A stretch of 64,000 nucleotides of DNA from Craspedostauros australis (GCA_026770025.1 JAMXDE010000052.1:248001-312000); one strand, 5' to 3'; counted from the first letter of the stretch, positions 1 to 10,473 are shown. Translations and numbers: made by a program. The notes: generated by a model from the letters alone, not told the origin.

Positions 1-676
1 TGGCGGCAGAGCGATCACGAAGGAGAAGGTGGAGCCCGACAATGATGGCGATAGCGATGCCGTCTTCTCCGTTGTGGAGTCTGGTTCGTCATTGTCAATG
101 TTAATGTCAATGTTGTTCTCATTGTTGTCATTCTCATTGCTATTGTTCGTCCTATGCCTACGCCTGTGCTTGTGAGCCTTGCTGCTGGATCGCTTCTCCT
201 TGCGTCTCGCATCTGTCTGAACATCCGTCTTGCTGCCTCGCTTGCGCAGCTGCTTGCTGCGTCGCTTCGTGGAGCTGCTTCCGCCAGCGCTGGCAGTCGG
301 CGAGAACGACACGAGATCCTCCACTTTGGACATGTTCTTGTTCTTTGTCAGAGGATCTACTCGAGTTATGCTGGATTGATGCTATTCGAACAACCTATGA
401 ATCGTTGGGATGCTGACAATGAACTTGGAGATGCTCTCTCAGCTCAACTCAACTCAACTCAATTGATGTCAATTCAGCTGATGTTGACGGAAGCTGGTAG
501 TGCGATCTCCTCACGCCAACAAACTCAATCCACACACGCAAGAAGGGCAGAGGTGATGCCAACTCCACCTCGTTATTGCTGTCGCCACTGCCACTGCCAC
601 CACTTCCTTGCTTGTCTTGTGCCCAGTCGCTCCGCTTCTTCTTGTGTTTTCGCTTCTGTTTCCTTGGTCCGTTCAT
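1..676 (-). CDS. Partial gene, N-terminus of a basic low-complexity protein (two predicted exons, runs off the window)
   Basis: I do not recognise the product. On the minus strand an open frame runs from an ATG at 333 to base 1 with no stop. It reads a Ser/Lys/Arg-rich stretch (many KRR, RRKEKR and KHRRRHR clusters) and then an Asn/Asp/Glu-rich stretch. A second open frame starts at an ATG at 676 and is also very basic (KQKRKHKKKR). A good donor (GTGAGG at 514) and an acceptor AAAG before 342 join the two in phase 0, giving exons 676-515 and 342-1 with a 172-bp intron. Taken together, 168 codons are visible. The composition suggests a nuclear, nucleic-acid-binding or disordered N-terminal region, but this is inference only. 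Alternatively the gene starts at 333 and the upstream ORF is unrelated. Confidence 0.35.
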
Positions 677-1835
677 CGCACTTTCTGCGCAACTTCACCC
701 GACGGTCTCACCATTGCGCCCATCTTCACGTGTTCTACCTCACAACAACGGCACTTCTACTCGTGAAGCACATTGCGTCACGAACTGCCGCCACCACGAC
801 ATACAACTCCCAGCACATTTTTTGGTTCCGTCGCTTCGCTGTCTACTCCCAACCAAGACGTGCAGCATAAATCGTCGCGATGCCACGAAGGAATGAGCAT
901 CCAACATGCGCCCACCACTTAACTACTACAGCCTCCCTGTACCTTAAGCTAACGGAAACCCGTTGCAAGATTTATGACACCACATTCCCTGGAATCGTGT
1001 CCTCGAATGACCAGTCCCAAAGATACTACTGTAGTCTCTTATGCTTCAGTCATGTAAACCACTCAAAGTTCCTCCATTATAACGTTCGTCCACCGCATAC
1101 ATAACGTCCAACGAACAGCGCCTGTCGAACATGGGTTTTGCTTCGGGATTGATCGCGGAGGCGCTGCCATCGGCATTCTGACGACTCATCTGCACAGTCT
1201 CTGCAAATCGCAGGCTCTGTTTGTGCTCCTTCCTTGCGATGATGCCAACGAAGCAGGAACGCTATTTACGTAGAAGTATAATACATGGCATGGCATGGCA
1301 GCTGTGTGATGTTAGCCTGGCAGAGCGTTCTTGGATGGATTTTCCTGTACACATCTCAAATGAACAGCGCTGTGTTGCGTTGCAGTTCGCTTTGAAAGGC
1401 ACTGACATTCCTTTTGGGCGAGCTTTCACGAACATGAGTTCCATTGGCATCCTTTGTGCCCATCTCCAAATGTCCGACGTGACTTACCAACAGCATGCAC
1501 GCCGTAAATCGATCGTTGAGTCCAACCACGAGTTATTTTGTCGCAAGAAACTACACGCCAGTCACGACAACAAGAGGTCACAAACCAAAATGTCGGTCAC
1601 GGTGTCTCTTTTGAATCACCGATGCCGACCGTCTTACGTTCCAACTACACTTACCCAACGCGTTTGTGACATCGCGTCACAAATTCGCGCTTGGCCAGTG
1701 GCATGACCGATGTGAACATCGGAACGAGATCGGAGGAGTGTTTGCATCCTCCCTCTGTCATAAAAAAACTCAAGCAGCAACAACAACATTCGCAACGATA
1801 CCACATCCGCAAAAGCAACAGCCAACCGATACAAG
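677..1835. other. Intergenic, no gene supported
   Basis: No ORF here looks coding. One open frame (1239-1706, plus) has an ordinary composition but no recognisable motif and no paralogue elsewhere in the window. The 3' half probably holds the promoter and 5' leader of the gene at 1836, which is CAA/CAG-rich from about 1770. Confidence 0.5.
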
Positions 1836-2432
1836 ATGACGACGACGATGATGATGAACACCCAGCAGCAGCCTGCCAAGAAATCAGTCACCTTCTTCGG
1901 CTACGCCAAGCAGCATGCGACACTCCACATCAAAGACTACACCAACGATGAGATCGATGCCTGCTGGCTCTCAAAGCAGGACAAGATCCACACCAGACAG
2001 GACATTATCGGCACTCTCAGACAACACGGCAACAGCAACAGCAGCGATCTTGACATCCGCGGCTTGGAAAGCCATACGGTGCAGGGATCTCAACAGAGAC
2101 GAGCGAACCGTGATGAATCCATCTCCGCCGTTCTCGATGAACAGGATCTGCAGGAACATGAAGGGTCTTTCTGTCCCGATATGATCGCCGCAGTCTACGC
2201 CGACACCACACGCAACGCGCAGATGAGAGCCAATGTGCAAGCGATGCTGGATTATCAGGTGGTGTATTACACAGAGCACACCGATGACAAGCAGACAGCG
2301 ATGGACATGGACACAGCTACAAACACAAGCACTGCGATGTGCGCATCGCGTCAAGTGCAGAGTGTTGTGCTGCAGACGAACCAGCAGCATCAATCCATGG
2401 TGTTCTGCAGCGTCGCTGGAAGCGCCGCTTAG
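1836..2432 (+). CDS. DYT-motif family protein, copy 1 (hypothetical, diatom-type)
   Basis: A 198-codon protein of unknown function. After a short Thr/Met/Gln-rich start it has a beta-strand-like segment (KKSVTFFGYAKQHATLHI, about residues 15-32) followed by the motif DYTNDEIDACWLSKQDKIHT. Later come a GLES element, a basic QQRRANRDES segment, and a predicted helix with EQDLQEHEG and YADTTRNAQMRANVQAM. I associate this order (strand, DYTxxE, W-S/T, R-rich GLE region, EQ-Q helix) with a large family of hypothetical proteins in diatoms; no function is established to my knowledge. It is clearly paralogous to the gene at 20612-21301, with the same middle and the same C-terminus SVAGSAA. The ATG at 1836 is the first in the frame after a stop. 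The gene ends 491 bp from the end of NTPase copy A and is convergent with it, the same arrangement as the second copy beside NTPase copy B. Confidence 0.8.
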   Translation: MTTTMMMNTQQQPAKKSVTFFGYAKQHATLHIKDYTNDEIDACWLSKQDKIHTRQDIIGTLRQHGNSNSSDLDIRGLESHTVQGSQQRRANRDESISAVLDEQDLQEHEGSFCPDMIAAVYADTTRNAQMRANVQAMLDYQVVYYTEHTDDKQTAMDMDTATNTSTAMCASRQVQSVVLQTNQQHQSMVFCSVAGSAA

Positions 2433-2923
2433 ACAGCAACAGCCGTAATCAATCCATCGCTGGTGCACATAGTAAACGAACATGAATACTAACGAAAGCG
2501 AGCATACGCGTACCAGTACCAAACAACACACAGCACGACATCCCCACAACTCGACGTGGACACCATATCAACGCGTACAGATACAATGGCCAATTATACC
2601 GTAGATTCCCATAAATCCCCACCAACTGTGAATAGAGCAAGCTAACCACGTATAGTTGATGAAGTGGAAATTATAGTACGCCAATCGGCTTATGCTACGT
2701 CCATGTACCAATGCATCGTCAAGGGCCCTGACTTTTCGCCTTTCGTGCCAGCCGGTACCTATGTGCACCACGTTCGTCCATCCCTCGATTCCCACCTGCG
2801 GTTACTTCATCTTTCGGGTCTCAGGATGACAATAGGCGGCCATGCATGGATCAATTCCTGATGGACGATTTTTCATCAGTCGTCCTATTCCAGTTCTGTT
2901 GCAATCTATCGTACTCCGCGCAA
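2433..2923. other. Intergenic between convergent genes
   Basis: No gene is visible. From about 2646 the sequence is nearly the same as 50408-50689, so it is the 3' flank of the duplicated A/E NTPase unit. It should contain the 3' ends of both convergent genes. Confidence 0.6.
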
Positions 2924-5900
2924 CTACAAGGCATCAAAGTTCACCTCTGCCATGATCTTGTGGGCTGTGGCAACGCACATCCGCGTGTCCGCCGTGTGCT
3001 TGGCGGGTCGTCGTTTCCGTCGCTGACCATTGGTTTCTCCGTCGCCACTGTCGGTACCGCCTTCCAGCATGCTTCGATCGAGAAAGTTCGGATACTTCGC
3101 CAGCATCTGCTCTACCTTTGCCCTTGCTCCCCATTCGTTGTACAACGAGATGGCATTTCCCAGATACTGCCGTGGCCAGTAGAAGTCTTCATCATCATCC
3201 AGGACACCCGCGCTCTCAAAATCGGAGCTTCGTGAGGGATCGCTCAAAGTTGTGCGACGCAAAGACCCAGACAGTGCCAGTGTGCCTGTGTGCTTGTTCA
3301 GAAAGTACTCGGCGGCAAGCTCATTTGCCAGCGCTGCATCATTGACGTGTCCCGATCTTGCGCAATAGGAAATGGCCTTGTCGTACGCTGCCTTCACCTT
3401 CTGTTCGGATTGCTTCCCTCTTACTGCCATCTTGTCTGCCTCCATGATGAGATACCGATGGAGGTTGTTGCCACCATTCCTCTCGACCAGACGACGAAGT
3501 TCTGCCGTGTAGTTTGCCGCCTTGCGGTGGTACTTCCTCCGCTTTCTCTTGCTGTCTGTCTTTTGCGCCATCCTGGACATGGTAAGCCCACCTTGAAACA
3601 CCCTCACGGTCTGCCTAACAAAGGTATTGTCGAGCCCAGCGCTAGCTTTTGATGGCCCCATGCAGATCTTTCCCAGCTCCAATTCACCGAAGTACATCGT
3701 TAATTGCTCGTAGCACCAGTACCATATGCCCCAACGAATGTGTTGCTCGCGATCCATGTCTTTGGCTGATGGGACATCAGACCGGTCCTTCCAGTGCCCG
3801 GTTGATTGTTCACCTGATTGCTCCCGAATCACTTCGCCTTGAAGTCGAGCAGACGACATGCCCAGCAAGATCTCGAAGAAACGTTGGACTTGTCCATACG
3901 AGTTGGACATCTCTTTCAGGTTGTAATGCTCGGCTTGCACCAGGAGGATCGTCACAGCGCGGTGCAAGGACACAAGCGGGACCCCGCACATGAAGCCATG
4001 TAGCAAGCACATCCCCCAGCATCGATATGCATGAGACAAATCACCTGCTTCCATCCCAGCCTGATGGCCTTTTTGATAGGCTGCCAAACATACATGTACA
4101 GGCTCGGACCACGCAGCCAGAAATCCTGTATCTGCCACGAAGAACTGGCACATCACGTATTTGGAGTGCGTCGTAGCGAGAATCCTTGCCGGGAGCGTTT
4201 GCAGCCGTTTTGCGAATTTCACATCCTTCATGACATGTAATGCGACCGATCGCGTCAAATAAGCGCCATAGGCACCTTCGCCACTCAGCCCATGCTTCAG
4301 CATCAACGTCACCTGGCGAAATCCCGCGAGTAGCAACGTCGCATCCCTGGCAGCCAGGAAGGCAACAGATCCGAGGTACTGTAAGATCTTCATTGTCATC
4401 AACATCTTGGGATCGGTCATGACGGGAAGGTTCAGCACCTCCTCATCTGTGTGCTTCGCGAAGTACTTCTTGAGCTTTCTGAAGTCTCTCAGTGCCAGGA
4501 ATAGATGGTTTCTCATTGGGAACGTCCCCAGCAACTTGAGCGACCGAAGGTGTAAGTCACAAGCTTCCCCGTGTCTCTCCATCCGCTCGAGAGCCACGGC
4601 GAGCGATGTGTTCGCCTTGACAATGTCTTCAATGGAATTGTTGCAGTTGTCAACGATGGCCTGGCACAGAGTCGATCCCTTCTCATAGTTGCCGAGGGTC
4701 AGCTCAACCTCGGATAATCTGTGGTAGGTCTCCAAACACAGTTCATGCTGCGTCTTCCAAGGGTCAGCTATCTTGACCTCCAGATTCGTCAATGCCCGGT
4801 TCAAGTATTTCATTGCTGGGAGAAAGGCAGCCACGCCAACGGCAAGCTGCCCAACCTTGAGGTTCAGCTTGATCAGATCAAGCTCCGGGATGATAGTGTT
4901 GGTGGTTGTGAGCGAAGATGCATTCTCCAGATGATCCGCGGCCACAAACCACATCCAATCTTCGCCCAGCATGGGATCAGACGCGATCTCCATGAGGTGT
5001 TTACCAACTCGATACTTCAATTGATCGAGTTCGTCACCCGGAGGAGTCAACGAGAAGGCCGCCTGTTGGATTCGATCGTGGACGAAGCGGAACGTCGCAC
5101 AAGAGGTGACTGTGCCTTCAGCTATCTCTGCGGCGGTTGCTGTGTCGACATCGAGTCTCTCCAGTAGTTCCTCCTTCACTGCTAGATTCAATGCGTCACC
5201 TACGCTCATATCGGCCTCTGCCAAGATACGCATGGCGCCTCCACCATCTGCCTTCTGCTGCTGGTGTTCAATCTCCATGTCCATCAGCGTCTCCAACAAC
5301 GATTGACGGAATGTCGATCGCAGAAATGAAGCCATCTGCAAGCACCTCTGAAGATCCTCAGGCAACGAATGCAGCTTCGACGTGATCAGGTCGACTACGT
5401 TGGCGGCCATGTCGATCTCGTCGGCTGCTCGCTGCTCATCCCATTCCCATTGCATTGTGTAGATGTTGCGAGTCAGAGCCTTGCGACGGCGCAGTCCCTC
5501 CAACGCTTGCATCGTGTATAGTACGTTGCCTTTGGTCTTGTCATGGAGCAGCTTGGCCAGAGGGGTTGTTTTGACTGCATCCAACCGAAGTGACGATGCA
5601 AGCAACTCCGCAGTTTGGGTGACTGTGAGATCATTGAGGGGAATGTCGTGGATGGTCTTTCCGTTGTTTTTCCACTGTGAGACGGCAGTGGTGAGTTGGT
5701 GTTGAGGATCGTTGTGCACCTCGTTGGATCGGTATGATCCGATGATGAGAAGGTTGCGGATGGATTGGTCGATCAAGACTTCAGTGATGAGCTTGAGAGA
5801 TCGTTCATCAACCCATTGAAGGTCTGATCGTGTGGGCACAGGTGTGCAAATGTGAGAGATTGGGAACGTGAAAGATACAACGGTGGTTCAGTGTGGTGCG

Positions 5901-7059
5901 TTGTGACAGCGTACTCGTACACACGAGCTGGAAGGAATGGGCGATTCACACACGCACTGGTACTCCATGCAAACATGCAAGCGTCGATGCCGCGTCGAGG
6001 CCGTGGAGGAACATCGCGCATATGAAACAGACGATCCCATTGCTATCACTCACCATCCAGGTAGAGCACGAGAGGACGGCCGTCCGTGCAGATAGCCTTC
6101 AGGATGATCTTGAAGCTGTACACCAACTGAACCCACTCGTTCGTTTTGGATCCAGCGTGGGAGAACGCGCCTGTGTTCATCACACTTCCCGAAGCTATCG
6201 AACCTGCAGAAACCGACGCCTGCTCTTCGCGAAGCAACTCGCCTGAGCGACCGCTTCGGAAACTGTTTGAGGTCGCGATATCCACCACATTGCCAGCATT
6301 GCCTGCAAGACTTGCCCGATGTTCCTTCAACAAAGACGCAAGCCCTGGAATGGCGCGGCACGCAAGCATGCGGCGTGTGGCATCCATCTTCCGATTGAGT
6401 CCCATCCTGATCCGGTCGCATTCTTCAGTGTCGCCAGATACAACAAGGCTCCGAAAGAAATGTGACAGCGCATCCACGATGGCCGAAAGATTGCCACCTG
6501 CATTGAATTGGTCGTACTTTCCCTTTCCATAGTGACATGGATGCGAGTCAGCTCGTCGCTTGTTTGATGGCATGGGTGATTCATCCTGTACAGAGTGAGC
6601 AATTGCGGATGTTGCAGTTTGAGACGGCGGAGATGATGGGGGCGGCGATGGTGACTTGGTTGCGCCATCATTCAATCTATGCAAGAAACGATCCACCAAT
6701 GCTGATTTTCCCGTCCCTGAATAGCCGTGGATGAGGACGACCTGCGCATCCTTGTTGCTATCGGCACTGCTGCTGTCATCACGAGTGTGCTTCGTCAGTG
6801 GTTTGCGACATATGCGACCGTAGATCGAGTTCAATCGTTCCAGCTCATCTTCGCGTCCCACGAAGGTGCTGAACTGGAATTGATCCCACTGTTCGTCATC
6901 GTCATCGTCATTGTTGCCATCGTCGTCGTCACCGAAGCTGTGGTTGTCATCGTCGTCGTAGACACTGTGCTTGGGATCATCGGCAGTGTCTGTCCCTGGA
7001 TGCGATGAAGCCGGAGAGCCATCATTCGGATCCATGTTGGGAGCTGCTTTGTCTGCCAT
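2924..7059 (-). CDS. STAND-type NTPase with TPR-like C-terminus, copy A
   Basis: Predicted 1301-residue protein from exons 7059-6054 and 5823-2924, with a 230-bp GTGAGT...CAG intron. Residues 1-60 are acidic and disordered (runs of Asp). VGREDELERL is at about 67, the P-loop GYSGTGKS at 112-119, Walker B LVLYLDD at 330-336 rejoined across the intron, then LQWVDERS, the sensor GSYR at 364-367, and RFVHDRIQQAAFSL from 581. A long helical TPR-like region follows and ends with a LYNEWGARAKVEQ element (about 1230) and a basic tail. STAND NTPases (AAA_16 class, COG3899-like) are ATP-driven switches in signalling. No cyclase, kinase or other output domain follows, so either the TPR region recruits partners or the output is separate. 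The substrate and partners are unknown. The start ATG at 7059 matches copy E's start. The C-terminal 179 bp resemble copy B more than copy E. Confidence 0.85.
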
Positions 7060-7216
7060 GGTGTTTGATGCCTTTGTCGATCGATGGTTTCGAATGGTGC
7101 GACGTATTGCGGGGTCTGATGGTGCGAGACCCGACGGATTATACCGACACTGTCCTGAAAGAGCGTGTTGGTATTGGTACGTGGTCGTGTTTGTGTATTA
7201 TGAATGAAGTCCAATG

Positions 7217-7248
<32 letters not shown>

Positions 7249-7612
7249 GTCTCTGAAGTGAGGACGCAGGCACGTTCAGCTCCAAGGATCGAGAGCGGAG
7301 GAATGCGATGTGAGTGCTGGTGCTCTCCTTCGTGACAACAGACTGTTGGCAGGGATGCTCGCGGCTGCAGTTGATGTCGTTGCTGGTCACGGCCGTCAAG
7401 GCATCACGATGGCGCCGCACAAGTTTGGACGCTGCTGTTCCAGCGACTCGAAATGGCTCCAGATGGACAGCGAAGGAGGCACGAGAGACACTTGGAAACG
7501 GTAATGAATGTCACAGTGTTCTTCGTTGGTGCTTTGGGTGGAGAATGGGTCATGGATGGACACAAGCGAAGTTCTGAACGGCTATTGCGAAAATTTATGA
7601 TGACTAGGCAAT
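7060..7612. other. 5' flank of NTPase copy A
   Basis: No gene. It shares sequence with the 5' flank of copy E (63258-63934) and contains a CT microsatellite. The promoter of copy A should lie here, but I see no clear core element. It ends where the split-repeat element begins. Confidence 0.5.
7217..7254. repeat. CT microsatellite in the NTPase A promoter region
   Basis: Nearly perfect (CT)n, about 19 units with two GT interruptions. It lies about 160 bp upstream of the copy A start. The equivalent tract upstream of copy E (63603-63626) is 12 perfect units, so the length varies between the duplicates. Confidence 0.95.
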
Positions 7613-7917
7613 GGTACCTGACCCCGCATGCACATGTGGGGATGTGATCTGATATGAGTAGCATGGTTCTACTGTTACGAAGGGGGTCATGTGTCCTGCC
7701 ACCTGAGTTGACTTGTACGAATCGACTCATCCGAATCAGTCAGGATCAGCCGCGATGATTCCGGAGAAATTCCTATGCAGGAATGGGATGCCCGAAGCTA
7801 GTGCTAGTGAGCTAGGCCCACTGCCACATCCCAAAGCGCGCGGGGCGCTCATTCTCTGATACCATACTGGCGTCACATGCTGTTCAGTCACAGGGAGGAG
7901 TGTATCCTCATTTTCCT
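7613..7917 (-). repeat. Split direct repeat B2 (305 bp)
   Basis: Identical by eye to 8179-8483 (offset 566). It begins GGTACCTGACCCCGCATG and ends CCTCATTTTCCT. It is the outermost, 3' terminal repeat of the minus-strand element. Confidence 0.9.
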
Positions 7918-7929
7918 GGGTGGTGGGAG

Positions 7930-8179
7930 GGAAAGGAAAAAGGAGCAGCGTAGATTTTCTCCCGCACCAACTTGCGCTTGTTGTTGCCGCACGAGAAATC
8001 CGTTTGTGAGCGATCCACTGGTTCTGTCTCAATTTTTTCGTGTCCTGTGTTTCAGGTGTGCGCTCCTGTGTTTGGAGTAAGCCGGTATCCGTGCTGGCTA
8101 GTGACTCGTCAGTCGCGTCATTGTCATCTTGTCTGTGTCGTTGCGTGTTCTGTTCCCGGGTTAGTCGTGACAACACGGG
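7930..8179 (-). repeat. Split direct repeat A2 (250 bp)
   Basis: Identical by eye to 10224-10473 (offset 2294). It begins GGAAAGGAAAAAGGAGCAGC and ends GACAACACGGG, abutting repeat B1. Confidence 0.9.
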
Positions 8180-8483
8180 GTACCTGACCCCGCATGCACA
8201 TGTGGGGATGTGATCTGATATGAGTAGCATGGTTCTACTGTTACGAAGGGGGTCATGTGTCCTGCCACCTGAGTTGACTTGTACGAATCGACTCATCCGA
8301 ATCAGTCAGGATCAGCCGCGATGATTCCGGAGAAATTCCTATGCAGGAATGGGATGCCCGAAGCTAGTGCTAGTGAGCTAGGCCCACTGCCACATCCCAA
8401 AGCGCGCGGGGCGCTCATTCTCTGATACCATACTGGCGTCACATGCTGTTCAGTCACAGGGAGGAGTGTATCCTCATTTTCCT
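8179..8483 (-). repeat. Split direct repeat B1 (305 bp)
   Basis: Internal copy of B2. It directly adjoins A2, sharing one G at 8179, and lies 46 bp from the stop of the recombinase-like ORF. Confidence 0.9.
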
Positions 8484-8529
8484 TCCCCCCTCAGTACCCG
8501 CTCCTCCTGTGACACAGAGCGTCACTCGG

Positions 8530-9117
8530 TCAGAGGGCTGCCGAGTAGCGCAGCAGTGCTGGGAGCATCTGCATCACATCAGCATAGTGCTGCTGCATTT
8601 GGAGTCGTGGCTGCCTGCCTCTAGCGGCCTCGAATCGCCTCCAGCGATTATTGAGGTCGATATCACGCTCGTCCACCTTTTGATTGATGGCCTGTGTGTT
8701 GGAGCCTCGGCGGAAAGAGCGACCGACTGCGTACTCTTCCACCACATCAATTCCCCGTGGGATCAAATCTGGTCGGTCCTCTTGGATGTCCAACAGCAGC
8801 TGGTGAAGGAGTGGCTGATAAGCCACTGGCTTTGCCCGTTGTCCCACCGAAGTGCGGAACACCGGACCCTGTGGGACCTTTCTCTTCTCATACCATGTGA
8901 GCATTCGCTCCACCCAAATGGAAGGTTGGAGACCTGACCTCGACTGCCAAGCCAGAGGCATGAGATGGTACTTCTCGCCCGATTCGGTTTTGAACCGACC
9001 AAGCAAGGCTACCACCGTGTGGCGGAGAGCGGGGTCCTTGTGCTTCATGCCCAACCCGTGGTGCTTGCGCATTCCAACAATGTCGGCAAGGACCACTTCT
9101 TGGCTCAAACCGTGCAT
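8530..9117 (-). CDS. Tyrosine-recombinase-like C-terminal region
   Basis: A 195-codon frame from an ATG at 9117. Segments consistent with a tyrosine-recombinase catalytic core are GRFKTESGEKYHLMPL (hairpin Lys region), GPVFRT, then GRSFRRGSNTQAINQKV (in the position of the HxxR box, with Arg for His) followed by NNRWRRFE, and a candidate nucleophile Tyr in QHYADVMQML near the C-terminus. The N-terminal Arg box is not obvious. In DIRS-order elements this enzyme integrates a circular DNA copy. The frame is offset by one base from the upstream ORF (10195-8888); dropping one base near 9118 would fuse them into a single protein of about 555 residues. The identification is by motif only, so moderate confidence. 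Confidence 0.5.
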   Translation of the reverse strand: MHGLSQEVVLADIVGMRKHHGLGMKHKDPALRHTVVALLGRFKTESGEKYHLMPLAWQSRSGLQPSIWVERMLTWYEKRKVPQGPVFRTSVGQRAKPVAYQPLLHQLLLDIQEDRPDLIPRGIDVVEEYAVGRSFRRGSNTQAINQKVDERDIDLNNRWRRFEAARGRQPRLQMQQHYADVMQMLPALLRYSAAL

Positions 9118-10195
9118 GAGACTCCTCTACCCGACTCTTGAGATGGTCGTGGGCCCGAGAGAGCTTGGCACGTTCATCCGCTGCCACACCATGGGAAGAG
9201 GCGAAGCGGTCGTTCAATCCTTGGAGGAGAACGAGGTGCTCCTTTGCCACTGCGGAAACAGCGACAAGGTTGGGCCACACTTGGGCTGCCTCCAGATCAT
9301 TGGCAGAGGGCGGAAGAGTTCCCAGTGAGCTCTGGAGCTGCGACACCCTGTTGTCAGTATCTGCGAATGCTTCACTGGTGGATTGGGTGAGTGTGTGGAT
9401 GGTGTCTTCGATGCTCTGCACTGCTTGTGTGACGGAACGAAGAGCAGTGATGGCTGGGTTGAGGTGATCCGCAACCAGGACGTTGAGTTCGGGTTTCCCT
9501 TTCAGGTCATCGACAAGCCGCTCCTTGGGGACAGCAATGTCGTCTACCACAGATCGAGGTCGCTTGGTGGTCACTGGAGTGGCAGACCCTGCGATGGTAG
9601 GGTCGTCCGGCCGTAGCCGCTTGGCAAACGGAGTCTTCTGGAACGATGTCCCACTGTCGAGCTTGTTGATGTGTGTGGAGTCGGTTTCACCATCGGCGAT
9701 GGACTGGAAGATGGAGGTCCAAAGCCGCACAGGACGAGGATCGACAAGAGTAGACGAGACTTCCTCTGAGAGAGCAAACTTGTTGATGCTTGGTGTGCAG
9801 AAGGCACCGCCGGACCCTCGTTGCTTCGAGGCAGGGCGGCAGATGAAGAGATCACCAGCAGCTGCGACGACTTTGTGTTTGCCATGCGCTGCAACACCAC
9901 AGTGATTCATGCCGATGGCCAACGCATTGGTGCAGAACGCCACACCAGACTTCCCAATGAGACCTCCACAGAACAGCTTCCCTGACGCGCCCGGAGCCTC
10001 GAACAAAGACACAAGAGCCAGTGACTCCGCATCCACAAGACCATAGCCAGACACCTCCATTGGATCAAGCAACACACTTCCCCCCCCGGAACCCAAAGAC
10101 GCACCGACCCGAGAGGACGCAACCGGCGGAGACGAAGACGGCGAACCATACCGCAGCACGCGAGCGGCGGCCGTGACATCCGGAGGCGACACCAT
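8888..10195 (-). CDS. Gag-like ORF of the split-repeat element
   Basis: From the ATG at 10195 this frame codes 435 residues. It has a Ser/Pro/Gly-rich start and a Cys/His-containing block (CGGLIGKSGVAFC, then a CGVAAHGKHK segment near residue 110) that could bind metal. A variable linker and a long helical, probably coiled-coil region (AITALRSVTQAVQSIEDTI; DDRFASS-type heptads) follow. After about 9118 the frame leaves the plausible coding reading and overlaps the recombinase-like ORF, so the real protein probably ends or shifts there. I infer a gag-like or linker role from its position only; no known domain is recognised. Confidence 0.45.
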   Translation of the reverse strand: MVSPPDVTAAARVLRYGSPSSSPPVASSRVGASLGSGGGSVLLDPMEVSGYGLVDAESLALVSLFEAPGASGKLFCGGLIGKSGVAFCTNALAIGMNHCGVAAHGKHKVVAAAGDLFICRPASKQRGSGGAFCTPSINKFALSEEVSSTLVDPRPVRLWTSIFQSIADGETDSTHINKLDSGTSFQKTPFAKRLRPDDPTIAGSATPVTTKRPRSVVDDIAVPKERLVDDLKGKPELNVLVADHLNPAITALRSVTQAVQSIEDTIHTLTQSTSEAFADTDNRVSQLQSSLGTLPPSANDLEAAQVWPNLVAVSAVAKEHLVLLQGLNDRFASSHGVAADERAKLSRAHDHLKSRVEESHARFEPRSGPCRHCWNAQAPRVGHEAQGPRSPPHGGSLAWSVQNRIGREVPSHASGLAVEVRSPTFHLGGANAHMV

Positions 10196-10223
10196 CGCAC
10201 CGAGAGAGAAAGGACGGAAGGAA

Positions 10224-10473
10224 GGAAAGGAAAAAGGAGCAGCGTAGATTTTCTCCCGCACCAACTTGCGCTTGTTGTTGCCGCACGAGAAATCCGTTTG
10301 TGAGCGATCCACTGGTTCTGTCTCAATTTTTTCGTGTCCTGTGTTTCAGGTGTGCGCTCCTGTGTTTGGAGTAAGCCGGTATCCGTGCTGGCTAGTGACT
10401 CGTCAGTCGCGTCATTGTCATCTTGTCTGTGTCGTTGCGTGTTCTGTTCCCGGGTTAGTCGTGACAACACGGG
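10224..10473 (-). repeat. Split direct repeat A1 (250 bp)
   Basis: Outermost 5' repeat of the minus-strand element, identical by eye to 7930-8179. The ORF start lies 29 bp inside it. Confidence 0.9.

Larger units (their letters stand above)
2646..7577. repeat. Segmental duplication unit, copy A (partner 50408-52195 plus 60697-63934)
   Basis: The 3' flank, the whole NTPase gene A, its intron and its 5' flank including the CT microsatellite match the unit at the right end of the window closely. The partner is split by the 8.5-kb copia insertion. The left edge is a shared CCACGTATAGTTGATGAAG and the right edge is close to a shared CACAAGCGAAGTTCTG. One sizeable indel (about 200 bp, present near 63360-63555 and absent near 7165) separates the 5' flanks. 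Confidence 0.75.
7613..10473 (-). mobile_element. Split-direct-repeat element, PAT/Ngaro-like (DIRS order), internally short and lacking a reverse transcriptase
   Basis: Read on the minus strand the order is A1 (10473-10224), ORFs (10195-8530), B1 (8483-8179), A2 (8179-7930), a 12-bp spacer, and B2 (7917-7613). A1 and A2 (250 bp) look identical, as do B1 and B2 (305 bp). This A1-ORF-B1-A2-B2 pattern is the known signature of PAT-like and Ngaro retrotransposons, which integrate through a tyrosine recombinase and make no target-site duplication; none is visible. The interior is only about 1.7 kb. It encodes a gag-like region and a segment resembling the catalytic C-terminus of a tyrosine recombinase in another frame. 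No reverse transcriptase or RNase H is present. It is either an internally deleted, non-autonomous copy or an unusual gag-recombinase element. The identical repeats argue for recent movement. Confidence 0.65.

Noticed and set aside
154-870. 238-codon plus-strand frame at the left edge
   Set aside because: It lies opposite the better minus-strand frames at 1-342 and 515-676, and its Ala/Leu/Ser-rich composition looks like the shadow of their Ser/Arg/Lys codons.
7736-8296. 186-codon minus-strand frame across the split repeats
   Set aside because: It lies entirely in repeats A2, B1 and B2, and the same reading appears in each repeat copy. No domain; it is repeat translation.
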